Counted from the first letter of the stretch, positions 13,801 through 36,173 are shown. The stretch is DNA of 64,000 nt from Ridgeia piscesae (GCA_025642075.2 JAODUO010000040.1:1030001-1094000), one strand, 5' to 3'. Made by a program: numbers and translations. The notes: generated from the sequence alone by a model not told the origin.

Positions 13801-16037
13801 CATGTCGATCTAGGCATCTAGGTTTTGGCCAATTTCATACTCGTGTATTTGAGTGACGTGTCGTTGCCAATTGGTTGGAGTAGTAACAGGTAAATATGTC
13901 CGGAAGCATTACCATCAACGTTTTTGTCACTTACCTAGGAAGCTTAATCGTCACATTGTGGCGATGTGTTTTGTCAGAACGACGTCATGTCATGTACACA
14001 AGTCACGAAAAACATTGTGTTGATGGATTGTGAACTCACGTCTACGTCACTGTGGTATGCGTCTAACATTAATGAATTATTATATATCTGATGCTTCTTT
14101 CGAAATTTCTGGCTCTTTGCATTCAGTGTGTTGTTTTCTTTCTTACAGAAAGTAATGATGAACTGTCGAGACTGTTCGCTAAATCAGCCGACATGGTCGT
14201 GATCAGCGTTAAGTAAGTTCAGAAATGTTCACCAAATAAAATTATTGTCAAATTATGTTGTTATATCTACTACAGATATTCCAAAATTTATTAATAGAAG
14301 GCGACAATTTAGATATCTTAAGTTGAGAAACGTATTCAGCTATATGTTATGCTCATTGACAGTATTCAGCTATATGTTATGCTCATTGACAGTATTCAGC
14401 TATATGTTATGCTCATTGACAGTATTTAGCTATATGTTATGCTCATTCACAGTATTCAGCTATATGTTATGCTCATTCACAGTATTCAGCTATATGTTAT
14501 GCTCATTGACAGTATTCAGCTATATGTTATGCTCATTGACAGTATTCAGCTATATGTTATGCTCATTGACAGTATTAGCTATATGTTATGCTCATTCACA
14601 GTATTCAGCTGTGTTATGCTCATTCACAGTATTCAGCTATATGTTATGCTCATTCACAGTATTCAGCTATATGTTATGCTCATTCACAGTATTCAGCTAT
14701 ATGTTATGCTCATTCACAGTATTCAGCTATATGTTATGCTCATTGACACGAAATAACAGTTCCGTATGTACACGACGTGTATTGGTGACTTTTCATGTTT
14801 GTTCCCTAAATAATGTATCTTAACCGTTGCTAAAATACCTGTACATTGAGATGTGTAAACTTTGTTTGTACGAGTACTGTACGGTGAACTTTATATTTCT
14901 TGCGGACAAATAATCATCAAAATGTGAATGTAACGTGTTGACCTGCATTAGTTATGTTTGATGTGGGTTTAGCTACAGACTAGCACCAGAACACGTGTTC
15001 CCCGCCCCGCTAGATGATTGTGTGAACGTCACAAAGTATTTCATGGCAAATGCAAAACGCTTCGGCGTCGACAAAAACCGGATCGCTGTCGCAGGTAAAA
15101 CGGAAATACTATTCAGTTGCATAATAATGTTATAGTTTTCGCAACTTGAAAATCAGCTGCCATGTAACAGTAACAACGGAAGCAGCACGAGAGGACAATT
15201 ACTACACTTGTGTTGGTCATTTGAACGTTAACTAATGCCATACAATTATCTATTGTAATTATCTTATAACATTGTGCAAAGAAATGTATATCGGTGAGTA
15301 CTGAATTGTAGTATTGTAATAGTATCAGCTGGAATTAAAATAAAGTCTGCAACTGAGGTGTCGCCATCACATGTCACAGTAACACTGTTGTCCGCCAGGT
15401 GGGAGTGCTGGCGGCAACTTGGCCGCTGCGGTGGCTTTGCGAGCGAGAGACGAGAACTGGAGTCCGACGATCAAGGCTCAGTTGTTATTTTACCCGCCAC
15501 TGCAAGCGATTAATTTCAACACGCCATCATACCGACGCTACAGGTGCGTGAGTTAGGAGTACGCGGTATTCCGATCAGGCCTGGCGGTACGTGCTACAGT
15601 GGTGACACAATCATTAGTTCTGAAAACCCAGTAAATACTGGAATACTAAGTCGAAACTTCCGGAAGACATTGGTGTCTGATTTGGGTTTCAACATGACTC
15701 TCTTCTCGGGTCATGTCACCAGAAGTTCAGAACCCTCGACTTACATCAACAGAGACACCCCTTCGATAAACACAGATATCATGTATACCAATAACTGCCA
15801 ACCTTACCTTAATATTGGCGAGGGGCCTAGCACCCAATAGAAAATTAACAATTCCGCAAACTGACAAGGAAAAGAAACGCATTTTGGGGTTTGAGAACCG
15901 GGGCGCCGCACCGTGCCTGTTCGTCTCAGTAAGCGCCTTTGTAATGTGTCCGCCGCTGCGGCTCACAGATGTCAACTTGTCCATAATGTATGCATATAAC
16001 TAGTTCATGATACTCTAACTATACACATTCACATGTC

Positions 16038-16100
<63 letters not shown>

Positions 16101-16766
16101 TGGTTGTGCGTGCGTGTGCGTGTGCGTGTGCGTGTGCGTGTGCGTGTGCGCGTGCTCGTGCGCGTGCGTGCGTGCGTGCATCTGTGAGCCAGACAGAGAT
16201 AGTGTGTGCGTCTGTCCGTACGTGGATGAACATGAGAGCGTTGAATAGTTACATCACGACACAATGACCCGACTATTATTGTTGGCAGATGCAATGCGGT
16301 CGTTGACCTGCCGAATATGGTGGCACTCTGGTTGATATACGCCTTTGGCGACATCTCGCGGTTCAACCTGAGTGACTTTGCCTACAACGGTCACGTGTCT
16401 ACGTCAGCGAAGCTCACCTACAAAACACACGTCAATGTATCTCTTGTCACAAGGCGGCCCCACTGCATTCTCACCCAGGCCAACAACACCCTGTGGAAAG
16501 AACTGAAAGACGTGTTCACCGACCCGTACTTCGCTCCTCTGATGACGAGTGACCTCAGTCGTCTACCCGCCACGTTCATTTCGACCGTGGAGCAGGACGT
16601 GCTGAGAGACGATGGTGTCATCTACGCGGCCAGACTACAGCGAGCTGGAGTCACCGTCCGTCACCGACACTACATGACCCTGCATGGTATGATCAGCTAC
16701 ATGTTCCTTGCGACCGCCAGAGAGCAGACTGCTGACGCTGTGGAGTACATGCTCACTCACGTGTGA
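10566..16766 (+). CDS. Arylacetamide deacetylase-like serine esterase, 7 exons
   Basis: Exons 10566-10892, 11381-11566, 13334-13454, 14149-14212, 14973-15094, 15399-15543 and 16289-16766 join in phase into 480 codons. All introns are GT-AG. Seen: an N-terminal hydrophobic segment (about residues 13-33), the oxyanion-hole motif HGGGW (202-206), YRLAPEH (234-240), the nucleophile motif GGSAGG (Ser276), Asp425 in DVLRDDG and His454 in LHGM. This order and spacing are those of the hormone-sensitive-lipase/AADAC branch of alpha/beta hydrolases. Known members are type II membrane-anchored ER esterases acting on acyl esters and amides, and I infer the same here. The usual GDSAGG reads GGSAGG, a change beside the nucleophile. 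Exons 3-7 are secure; exons 1-2 rest on phase and splice sites only. A poly(A) signal follows at 16865. Confidence 0.87.
11381..11566 (+). CDS. AADAC-like exon 2
   Basis: Acceptor TTACCTGCAG and donor GTGAGT bound 62 codons in phase 0. The end (FALVSDTDLA) leads into ATYENFDGV of exon 3, as in esterase relatives. An alternative acceptor (CCGTTGCAG, about 11451) would shorten it. Confidence 0.7.
11931..13100 (+). repeat. 17-bp minisatellite in AADAC-like intron 2
   Basis: About 69 tandem copies of CTGGGTCACACAGGGCA or its CACAGAGGG variant. Both variants are mixed in the first half; CACAGAGGG dominates after about 12640. Long open frames here are an artefact (17 codons equal 3 units). The array lies wholly inside the intron 11567-13333. 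Confidence 0.95.
13334..13454 (+). CDS. AADAC-like exon 3: oxyanion hole
   Basis: Encodes FDGVEVLMYRP and HGGGWSIGTA, the oxyanion-hole strand. It ends in phase 1 before GTGTGT. Using the GTAAGC donor a few bases later would put a stop in the next exon, so the earlier donor is preferred. Confidence 0.88.
14149..14212 (+). CDS. AADAC-like exon 4
   Basis: A 64-bp exon between acceptor CTTACAG and donor GTAAGT. It encodes ESNDELSRLFAKSADMVVIS, the helix and strand before YRLAPEH. Confidence 0.88.
14333..14748 (+). repeat. 30-bp minisatellite in AADAC-like intron 4
   Basis: About 14 copies of a unit starting TATTCAGCTATATGTTATGC, with a GAC/CAC variant position and one or two deleted copies near 14570-14615. 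It lies within intron 14213-14972. Confidence 0.95.
14973..15094 (+). CDS. AADAC-like exon 5: YRLAPEH
   Basis: Completes the Asn codon and encodes YRLAPEHVFPAPLDD, then RFGVDKNRIAVAG, which leads into the nucleophile elbow. Ends in phase 1 before GTAAAA. Confidence 0.92.
15399..15543 (+). CDS. AADAC-like exon 6: nucleophile serine
   Basis: Encodes GSAGGNLAAAVALRAR, with the catalytic Ser in GGSAGG formed across the splice. It continues to LLFYPPLQAINFNTPSYRRY. Donor GTGCGT, phase 2. Confidence 0.92.
15544..16288 (+). other. AADAC-like intron 6 with GT/GTGTGC repeats
   Basis: The intron holds a (GT)n run (about 16041-16098) grading into GTGTGC and GCGT repeats (to about 16180). A 250-bp open frame on the minus strand at 15727-15984 has no recognised domain and may be repeat-derived. 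Confidence 0.6.
16289..16766 (+). CDS. AADAC-like exon 7: catalytic Asp and His
   Basis: Terminal coding exon of 158 codons. It carries DPYFAPLMTSDLSRLP, DVLRDDG (acid residue) and the catalytic His in LHGMISYMF. TGA stop at 16764-16766. Confidence 0.93.
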
Positions 16767-16864
16767 GTGTGGTCCGCTGGGCACGTTCTCTACACACGGC
16801 TTGTTCCTCCTGGTTTCACAACTTACAACTTGTAGTTTCAGTTTGATTTGTCTAACTGTGCAAT

Positions 16865-16870
16865 AATAAA
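16865..16870 (+). terminator. Poly(A) signal AATAAA of AADAC-like gene
   Basis: AATAAA lies 99 bp past the stop. The 35-bp satellite starts about 15 bp further on, so cleavage probably falls at the array's first unit. Confidence 0.75.
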
Positions 16871-16885
16871 AGATTACTTGTTGAA

Positions 16886-18728
16886 CAGCGACCAATAGTT
16901 TGTATCAAATGTTGTATACACATCAGGCTACAGTTTGTATCAAATGTTGTATACACAGTGACCAATAGTTTGTATCAAATGTTGTATACACATCAAGCAA
17001 CAGTTTGTATCAAATGTTGTATACACAGCGACCAATAGTTTGTATCAAATGTTGTATACACATCAAGCAACAGTTTGTATCAAATGTTGTATACACAGCG
17101 ACCAATAGTTTGTTACAAATGTTGTATACACATCAAGCAACAGTTTGTATCAAATGTTGTATACACAGCGACCAATAGTTTGTTACAAATGTTGTATACA
17201 CATCAAGCAATAGTTTGTATCAAATGGTGTATACACAGCGACCAATAGTTTGTATCAAATGTTGTATACACATCAAGCAACAGTTTGTATCAAATGTTGT
17301 ATACACAGCGACCAATAGTTTGTTACAAATGTTGTATACACATCAAGCAACAGTTTGTATCAAATGTTGTATACACAGCGACCAATAGTTTGTTACAAAT
17401 GTTGTATACACATCAAGCAATAGTTTGTATCAAATGGTGTATACACAGCGACCAATAGTTTGTATCAAATGTTGTATACACATCAAGCAACAGTTTGTAT
17501 CAAATGTTGTATACACAGCGACCAATAGTTTGTTACAAATGTTGTATACACATCAAGCAACAGTTTGTATCAAATGTTGTATACACAGCGACCAATAGTT
17601 TGTTACAAATGTTGTATACACATCAAGCAATAGTTTGTATCAAATGGTGTATACACAGTGACCAATAGTTTGTTTCAAATGGTGTATACACATCAAGCAA
17701 TAGTTTGTATCAAATGTTGTATACACAGCGACCAATAGTTTGTATCAAATGGTGTATACACATCAAGCAACAGTTTGTATCAAATGGTATATACACAGCG
17801 ACCAATAGTTTGTATCAAATGTATACACATCAGGCAACAGTTTGTATCAAACGTTGTATACACAGCGACCAACAATTTGTATCAAATGGTGTATATACAG
17901 CGACCAATAGTTTGTATCAAATGTTGTATACACAGCGACCAATAGTTTGTTACAAATGTTGTATACACAGAGACCAATAGTTTGTTACAAATGTTGTATA
18001 CACATCAAGCAATAGTTTGTATCAAATGTTGTATACGCATCAAGCAACAGTTTGTATCAAATGTTGTATACACAGCGACCAATAGTTTGTATCAAATGTT
18101 GTATACACTGCGACCAATAGTTTGTTACAAATTTTGTATACACATCAAGCAACAGTTTGTATCAAATGTTGTATACACAGCGACCAATAGTTTGTACAAA
18201 TGTTGTATACACATCAAGCAACAGTTTGTATCAAATGGTGTATACACATCCCAAAAGTTTGTTCAAATGTTGTATACACATCAAGCAACAGTTTGTATCA
18301 AATGTTGTATACACAGGACCAATAGTTTGTTCAAATGTTGTATACACATCAAGCAACAGTTTGTATCAAATGTTGTATACACATCACAAAGTTGTATCAA
18401 ATGTTGTATACACACACAATAGTTTGTATCAAATGTTGTATACACATCAAGCAACAGTTTGTATCAAATGGTGTATACACAGCGACCAATAGTTTGTATC
18501 AAATGTTGTATACACATCAAGCAATAGTTTGTATCAAATGGTGTATACATTGCGACCAATAGTTTGTTGCAAATGTTGTATACACATCAAGCAACAGTTT
18601 GTATCAAATGGTGTATACACAGCGACCAATAGTTTGTACAAATGTTGTATACACATCAAACAACTGTTTGTATCAAATGGTGTATACACAGCGACCAATA
18701 GTTTGTTACAAATGTTGTTTACACATGT
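16886..18728 (+). repeat. 35-bp satellite with 70-bp and 210-bp higher-order units
   Basis: Two 35-bp monomers alternate, one starting AGCGACCAATAG and the other ATCAAGCAACAG. Both end in CAAATGTTGTATACAC. They form 70-bp dimers. The variant ATCAAGCAATAG followed by GGTGT recurs at 17202, 17412 and 17622, exactly 210 bp apart, which defines a three-dimer higher-order repeat. From about 17820 to the end the order decays through deletions and single-monomer runs. Open frames across it are artefacts. Confidence 0.95.
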
Positions 18729-20235
18729 TTTGTTTCAAAAAAAAACCCCCCCCCCCAAGTGTTAAAACTTGGGAAACAATGAAGCAACAAGTAAATCATT
18801 CACTCACTCACTTATTCACTTACACACTCACACACGTACATGTGCCCACGACTTGTCTATTTTATAAAACATTGTTTCTCTTTATGTATGTGGGCCCATG
18901 TCTCCAACAGTTTTAATGTATCACGCTGATGTTTTGCTCATGATCCAGCGGTCCCATTGAGATGGTTCCGAAATAGAGTGTTTGTTTTCGAAATTCTTCC
19001 AAAGTGTTGGAAAACTTGGAAGTTTACAATTTCAAAAGGTTGTTTGTTTAGTTCCAGCGGCGGAATTTCAAGTTTTATAGATTAACAAGTTAATACTACA
19101 AATGTGTCCCTGGATATATAAAGAAATGTTGCATAAATCCTGAAAGTTATTGGTATATTAAAATCGCAAAAGCATAGCCCTGCAAAATCTGTGTGTGCAA
19201 CATATTTATATAAACAAACTGCAACAGCGTGACATAATTTTTATTCAAAGGTTCGTTCAGTCGCACGAAGGGTGTGTAGACCTCCAGATGATAGACACTA
19301 GCGAAATGAGACTCTACAATTGCACCGGGATAAACATTACGCAACCTATGTTGAGGGTTGCTAACATTCGGCTAGGTTGAGATGTATGCACGCATTAAGC
19401 GGTGTGACAGCTCACCGCGAATCTTGATCCATTCGTTGCATTCAGCACCACGCGTCCGAGAAAACACCAGGTCGGGTTGTAATACAATAATTCGGATAAA
19501 GGAATGAGAGAACCATTGGATAAATTGAGTTCAAAGAACAACGATTGCAGTTAATTGTGACTATTGCAATAATGACATACGCTACACAGAATAATAAACA
19601 CGACTACTTGGAGTATCGTCATGCACCTTTTAACGGATATGTGGGTTCAAGGACCTACGCCATAGGGCCACAGAGGAATCTACGATGTGTTGGGGGGCAG
19701 CAGTCCCCTTGGATCGTCGGAATTGTGCCTGGCTATGTTACGTGTCCCATGTATACGCTTCGAAGCTGAAGTGCCCCTACCACAACTATATGTTCCGACA
19801 TGGATATTATTGAGTTCTGTACGTTGCCGAGTGTAGGTATAAAAGGTTCTACCCCCCCCCCGGCCGCGCCCCCTCTTGATTACTGACGTTGACAACCGAA
19901 GAGAGAGAAATGACCAACTTCGCCGCAACAAAGTCACCACGTCCCGTCCCAATGTCGCCTTGTGTTCAAGCAACGGCTCAGTCTTCTCAATTGTAGGTGG
20001 GCCCCCTCTTCATATGACTACGCCGCCCTTATTTCCACACGGTTATTTCATCTCGTCTATCGTTACATAAATGTAACCTTAAAATAGATCAATACCACAA
20101 ATGTGTACATAGTTAGCGTGTTGAACTAATCGCAACGGAAATTCGAATTATCTCGTTCTGTTAGGAATTATTGAAACAATGTATTAGCGAACAAGTTATG
20201 ATAATAAACTATACGATACGTGGTTAGGTGGTAGG
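18729..20235. other. No supported gene
   Basis: Contains an A9C12-type homopolymer run (about 18738-18758), CACT-type repeats (about 18800-18840) and a poly-C run near 19851. No domain-bearing ORF or splice-consistent exon was recognised. Confidence 0.4.
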
Positions 20236-20239
20236 TATC

Positions 20240-20315
20240 ATTTATAGACGTCATCAAAATGACCAAAAATTGACCACTATTAGACGTCTAAAAGACGTCG
20301 TGTGCCCACTGGGAG
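20240..20315. repeat. End of a CCCAGTGGGCA-type interspersed repeat
   Basis: TTAGACGTCTAAAAGACGTC followed by TGCCCACTGGG matches, in inverse orientation, the repeat starting at 38893. It is probably one terminus of the same non-autonomous DNA transposon family. Confidence 0.5.
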
Positions 20316-20620
20316 AGTAGCTCCTCCTTTTTGCATCTCCCGGGGCCCCCCCCCCTTTCTCTGTTGTTCCTTTCTTTCCGGTCTCTTTTCTTCCTGTCAT
20401 CGTCCTTGTTATTGACTTCCGTTTGGTCACATCCCCTCCCCTTTCCCTTTCCCATTCGTCTTACCTCCTGTCGCATCTACTTCTCTCATCTCCTGTCCCC
20501 TTGTCCCCCCCTCCTTTTTACTGTCACTTTCCCCCTGTCCCTTCCTGCATGTCATGTTTCCTGTTGTTCTTTCTCCATTTGTTGTCCTTGCAATCACCCT
20601 CCCTCCACTCTGCATCCCCT
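20316..20620. repeat. Pyrimidine-rich tract
   Basis: About 300 bp almost entirely C/T on the plus strand. It is a composition-driven region giving overlapping open frames on both strands. A similar tract lies at 48760-49275. Confidence 0.7.
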
Positions 20621-21363
20621 TCACAATATCCGTTAGCCTAGCAACCTGCTGTCGACAGTCCACTTTCCAACACCCTAAACATTGGAACGAAAACCCCTTC
20701 CCCCGTTGTCTCGACCAAGTTTTTCCCACCCGATACGGAAAAAATCCACCAAGCTGTGGCAGTGGTTACACACCAAGTGCCTCCTTGCCTTCATTCCGCT
20801 TGCCATGTGCCATATTACGATTTGTCAAAATAATTTTTTAAAAAAACCCAAACTTGTCTTTAGAAAGACTGTTTGTTTATTGTGTACAAAAAGCACACTT
20901 TATGTTATAAACAACTTACACCTATGCACCATGAACAATAATTTTGTTTTACTTCCGTTTAGCGGAAACGTGGACAATATAAAACAAAAAAGGGTTTCCT
21001 ACTAAAACGCTTGTTTATTTTTAATAACAATGATACCTATTCACAGTTTTATCTTACATATGTAGTTGTTACTCTTATTGCTTTATCTCTTATATACTAT
21101 ATCAAATAAAGAATTTGCTCAATCTTGTTTAAATTTGTCGAAGCCTAGATTACCCTATTATCACCCATTATACTAATCTGTTCAAAAATACTGTTAACTA
21201 ACAAACTTTAACCAAAACTACTACTCAATATATGTCCAGTACCACTTTATGAATAACCTTAACACAAGAATAATACTTATCAATCAATATTTCCGCTTGT
21301 TTTTCAAATTTTATACACCACCAATTTCAAACCTCTACATCCGCCAATTTTCCCGCCAGATTT

Positions 21364-21908
21364 TTGACAGATGACAGTGTTCCCTGCTGCCGTGTCAGTG
21401 ATGCTGGTGGTTAATGTTGCCTTACTGCAATAAACGGCAACAGACGAAGGCGCGCCACCACATAGCCATGGAATTAGCTGGGGAATTTCCACTACACATG
21501 TTTCCTTATGTTTCGGGTATTTCCTGTTAACATACCGTACGTAAAACCACAGCATAACCAGAGCAGTGCAACCGCCACGAGCTCGATGACGTACATACTG
21601 GCGTCGATCAACATACATTGACGTGTTATCGTATCCTCGAGGTAATCGTATGTGATAAGTCCAAAGGCGCCTTGCTTTAATTGACATGCCTTTAGTATTC
21701 CGCAAAGATGAAAATAACTAGTCGTGCTCGCCATAGTATATTTTGGTAAAAGAATACGAAAACAACACACACTAAGAATCACACATGATTAAAATAAAAT
21801 ATCTCTCTCGCTCTTACTCACTCACTCACTCACTCGCTCGCACATTCATTCATACATACACATGACGGCAGCCGCAGATGTCGCCAGCGATAGCATTTAG
21901 ACATGCCA
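21364..21908 (-). repeat. Displaced copy of the Notch-ligand 5' region
   Basis: This segment matches 36174-36823 at high identity, in the same orientation, with indels. The shared part corresponds to sequence upstream of the Notch-ligand gene, the start of its leader exon and the preceding intron, including acceptor TTTATTGCAG. It stops about 9 bp short of the ATG. The 36-kb copy has about 85 extra bases near 36246-36330, plus two short insertions. The right boundary is the same in both copies (ending ACATGCCA). A minus-strand open frame here (start about 21734) has a hydrophobic segment, but the 36-kb copy has a stop in it. Confidence 0.85.
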
Positions 21909-22021
21909 CTTATTTATCAATTCATACTGCGCTCGTGTTTTGTTTGCGGGCCTTCACCCGTGTCAACGTCACCACATAGCAGGGGGACTAAATATATATA
22001 TTATATATATTATAAATTTTT

Positions 22022-22088
22022 TTATTTTTTAAACCCAAAAACCATACCAAAACCAGAGCAAAACCCCAAAACCCACCACACACACCCC

Positions 22089-22132
<44 letters not shown>

Positions 22133-22368
22133 ACACAAAACAACAAAACACAAAATACACAAAAATACACATAAAAATACATAAAAATAAAAACCCAACA
22201 CAACACAACACCCCCTCACCCCACACACATACAACACACACATACACAAAAGACACACAACACACACACACACACCACCACCCACACATACATACACACA
22301 CAACACACACAGACACACAACACACACACACACACCACCACCACACAACAACAACACAACACACAAAA

Positions 22369-22410
<42 letters not shown>

Positions 22411-22429
22411 CATACACACAAAACCCCAC

Positions 22430-22460
<31 letters not shown>

Positions 22461-22672
22461 TACTCACCCACACAACAACCCACATACACAAAAACAACAC
22501 ACACACACACACACACACACACCACCCCACCCACACAACATACCCCCCACACAAATACACACAACAACACACACAACACACAAAACAACAACACACACAC
22601 AACACACACAACACACACACACACACACACATACACACACACCCCCCACACACACACACAACACACACACAC

Positions 22673-22711
<39 letters not shown>

Positions 22712-22746
22712 CACACACAACACACACACACACACACACACACACA
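22022..22746. repeat. A/C-only low-complexity tract
   Basis: About 725 bp of imperfect (CA)n and A/C-rich sequence with almost no G or T on the plus strand. The long Cys/Val minus-strand frames are artefacts. Confidence 0.9.
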
Positions 22747-22797
22747 AAACGTTCGCATTTAAACGTTAAACCAAAGTTTCTGCTAACGTTAAATACT

Positions 22798-22798
22798 A

Positions 22799-22838
<40 letters not shown>

Positions 22839-22861
22839 GCTGCTGCTGCTGCTGCTGCTGC
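22798..22861. repeat. (CTG)n triplet repeat
   Basis: About 20 CTG units with one interruption (CTTGCTG), followed by a GC-rich palindrome around GCCGGCGC. Confidence 0.9.
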
Positions 22862-23186
22862 GCCGGCGCAGCAGCCGGCGCCGGTTGCGGAAACGGTCGA
22901 TTCGGCCCAATGGCTTAGGCAGAAACATCCGGCTCCCATGAACCTCGATTAGCCACCAGGGCCGTGAGTTGGCAGAATGTTTAGGCCTTTTATCAGATAA
23001 TTATTATAAGATCTACTGTATTCTAAACAATGACATGTTGTATTAATATTTTTATTTTTTATTTTGTACTTTATATTCTGTGTATTGATACTGCTTTGAA
23101 TTAATCCACAATGGTGGTGACCGTCTAATCAGTCCACTATAAGTTCCAATTAAGTTTTCAATTTTAAAACAAAGACTTCCCAGAAT

Positions 23187-23532
23187 CAGATAGCATGCAA
23201 ACGTTACATTAACTTACAGTAAACTGTTTAACTCTGTTGTACTCAAGACTGTCCTTGTCCTCAGAGCGTGTATGTACATAGGTACATACCCACATAGCAT
23301 GCAAACAGTAACGTTTGCATTTGGTTAGAACCGTTTGATTTTGGTTATACGGTTACATTTCTAACGTTCCCGAAACGTTATTTTGTTGTTGTTTTGGTTA
23401 GGTTAGAAACTGAAACGTAGATCCACGTTAAAAAACAAGCAAAATGACGTAAGAAAACGGCGCATTTAAATGTTAAACCAACGTTTCTGCTAACGTTAAA
23501 TTAACGTCAGATTAACGTTTGCATGCTATCTG
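23187..23532. mobile_element. 346-bp MITE with 20-bp perfect TIRs
   Basis: CAGATAGCATGCAAACGTTA at 23187-23206 is the exact reverse complement of 23513-23532. The interior is full of AACGTTA-type words. A piece of the right part (TTTCTGCTAACGTTAAAT) also occurs at about 22778-22795, beside the CA and CTG arrays, so a second broken copy lies there. No obvious target-site duplication. Confidence 0.8.
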
Positions 23533-23592
23533 GGGAGGTGTCGTGTAGTCTTCAGTCACTTCCGTGCAAGTACATCGTTGGTCGATCACCTC

Positions 23593-23920
23593 AATTCAAT
23601 ATGATTTATTCAAACAACATTCAACAAACATTACAATTTAAAACCATATGAACAAACTGTACACATAATGTTGTTTCAAGGGAATACACAAGAAGTTAAA
23701 AACTTGTAATAGTATCCTAGACGCTTACACGAATGAAAAAGAAAACAGAACAGTATAAACATAATTAGTGTTACAACCCATAGTTCACTGGTCACATTAA
23801 TATGATTATTGTATAATAAATGAATGTATACAAGGAACTAAACATAGCGTACAGAGACATTAGTCATCAGAATCAGTTTCAAGAAGGGGAGAAAAATTAG
23901 AAAGAATATATATATATATA

Positions 23921-23986
<66 letters not shown>

Positions 23987-24108
23987 ATTATTATAAAATT
24001 GCCTTGAACTTCTGTCTGAAAGACATTATTATATTTACGTTAGTTCGTTCAACATGCAAGGAATTCCAGAGACTTACGCAATACAAAGAAAGAGATATAG
24101 CTCTAACA
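23593..24108 (-). mobile_element. LINE 3' fragment inserted in the 26-bp minisatellite
   Basis: The minus strand encodes the typical C-terminal end of a LINE ORF2 (VSLWNSLHVE then FRQKFKAIL, about 24004-24090) and ends in an AATAAA-containing 3' UTR holding a (TA)n run (23908-23985). Minisatellite units lie on both sides (one at 23557-23592, the rest from 24109), and CACCTC occurs at both junctions. Confidence 0.65.
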
Positions 24109-25585
24109 CCTCCGTGCAAGTACATCGTTGGTGCAAGTACATTGTTGGTCACCTCTGTGCAAGTACATTGTTGGTCACCTCTGTGCAAGTACATTGTTGG
24201 TCACCTCTGTGCAAGTACATCGTTGGTCACCTCTGTGCAAGTACATTGTTGGTCAACTCTGTGCAAGTACATTGTTGGTCACCTCCGTGCAAGTACATTG
24301 TTGGTCACCTCTGTGCAAGTACATTGTTGGTCACCTCTGTGCAAGTACATTGTTGGTCACCTCTGTGCAAGTACATCGTTGGTCACCTCTGTGCAAGTAC
24401 AGTTGGTCAACTCTTGCAAGTACATTGTTGGTCACCTCCGTGCAAGTACATTGTTGGTCACCTCTGTACAAGTACATTGTTGGTCACCTCTGTGCAAGTA
24501 CATCGTTGGTTACCTCTGTGCAAGTACATCGTTGGTTACCTCTGTGCAAGTACATCGTTGGTCACCTCTGTCCAAGTACATTGTTGGTCAGCTCTGTGCA
24601 AGTACATTGTTGGTCACCTCTGTGCAAGTACATCGTTGGTTACCTCTGTGCAAGTACATTGTTGGTCACCTCTGTGCAAGTACATCGTTGGTCACCCTAT
24701 GGAAGTAATTTTTGGTCACTCTTGCAAGTACATTGTTGGTCACCTCGTGCCCAAATACATCGTTGGTTACCTCTGTGCAAGTACATCGTTGGTTACCTCT
24801 GTGCAAGTACATCGTTGGTTACCTCTGTGCAAGTACATCGTTGGTTACATCTGTGCAAGTATATTGTTGGTCACCTCTGTGCAAGTACATTGTTGGTTAC
24901 CTCTGTGCAAGTACATCGTTGGTTACCTCTGTGCAAGTACATCGTTGGTCAGCTCTGTGCAAGTACATTGTTGGTCACCTCTGTGCAAGTACATCGTTGG
25001 TTACCTCTGTGCAAGTACATCGTTGGTTACCTCTGTGCAAGTACATTGTTGGTCACCTCTGTGTAAGTACATCGTTGGTTACCTCTGTGCAAGTACATCG
25101 TTGGTTACCTCTGTGCAAGTACATCGTTGGTCAGCTCTGTGCAAGTACATTGTTGGTCACCTCTGTGCAAGTACATCGTTGGTTACCTCTGTGCAAGTAC
25201 ATCGTTGGTTACCTCTGTGCAAGTACATCGTTGGTCACCTCTGTGGAAGTGCATTGTTGGTCACCTCTGTGCAAGTACATTGTTGGTCACCTCTGTGCAA
25301 GTACATTGTTGGTCACCTCTGTGCAAGTACATTGTTGGTCACCTCTGTGTAAGTACATCGTTGGTTACCTCTGTGCAAGTACATTGTTGGTCACCTCTGT
25401 GCAAGAACATCGTTGGTCACCTCCGTGCAAGTACATTGTTGGTCACCTCTGTGCAAGTACATCGTTGGTCACCTCCGTGCAAGTACATTGTTGGTCACCT
25501 CTGTGTAAGTACATCGTTGTTCACCTCCGTGCAAGTACGTCGTTGGTTACCTCCGTGCAAGTACATCGTTACATGCACACGGGGC
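24109..25585. repeat. 26-bp minisatellite
   Basis: About 56 copies of a 26-bp unit containing TGTGCAAGTACATTGTTGGT, with C/T (CATTG or CATCG) and TCAC/TTAC variants. It lies just 3' of the Notch-ligand stop codon (25740), so that gene's 3' UTR may enter it. Confidence 0.95.
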
Positions 25586-25739
25586 GAGTGACGTCATACA
25601 TTGCGTCTCCTCCAAGGACGGCATTTACTCAAGGTCTAGGCAATCTATTGATCTACGCACTAGAGGTTGATCCAATCCAATTAACGTAGCCATTGTAGGC
25701 CTAGTTGTGGTTGTGCCCGTCTGAAGCGACACCCGGACG

Positions 25740-36165
<10,426 letters not shown>

Positions 36166-36173
36166 GATGACAG

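Noticed and set aside
16886..18728. CRISPR-like array (regular spacing of short repeats)
   Set aside because: Adjacent monomers are nearly identical with no unique spacers, there are no cas genes, and the genome is eukaryotic. It is a satellite.
21492..21782. Possible TM protein exon (MASTTSYFHLCGILK and onward)
   Set aside because: The near-identical copy at 36.6 kb has a stop and shifted frame in the same reading, so the frame is not conserved. Better explained as non-coding 5' region.
24004..25689. Long plus-strand open frames of up to 432 codons
   Set aside because: They are read-throughs of the 26-bp minisatellite (26 codons equal 3 units) in three frames with the same peptide repeats. 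No start context, domain or splice sites.
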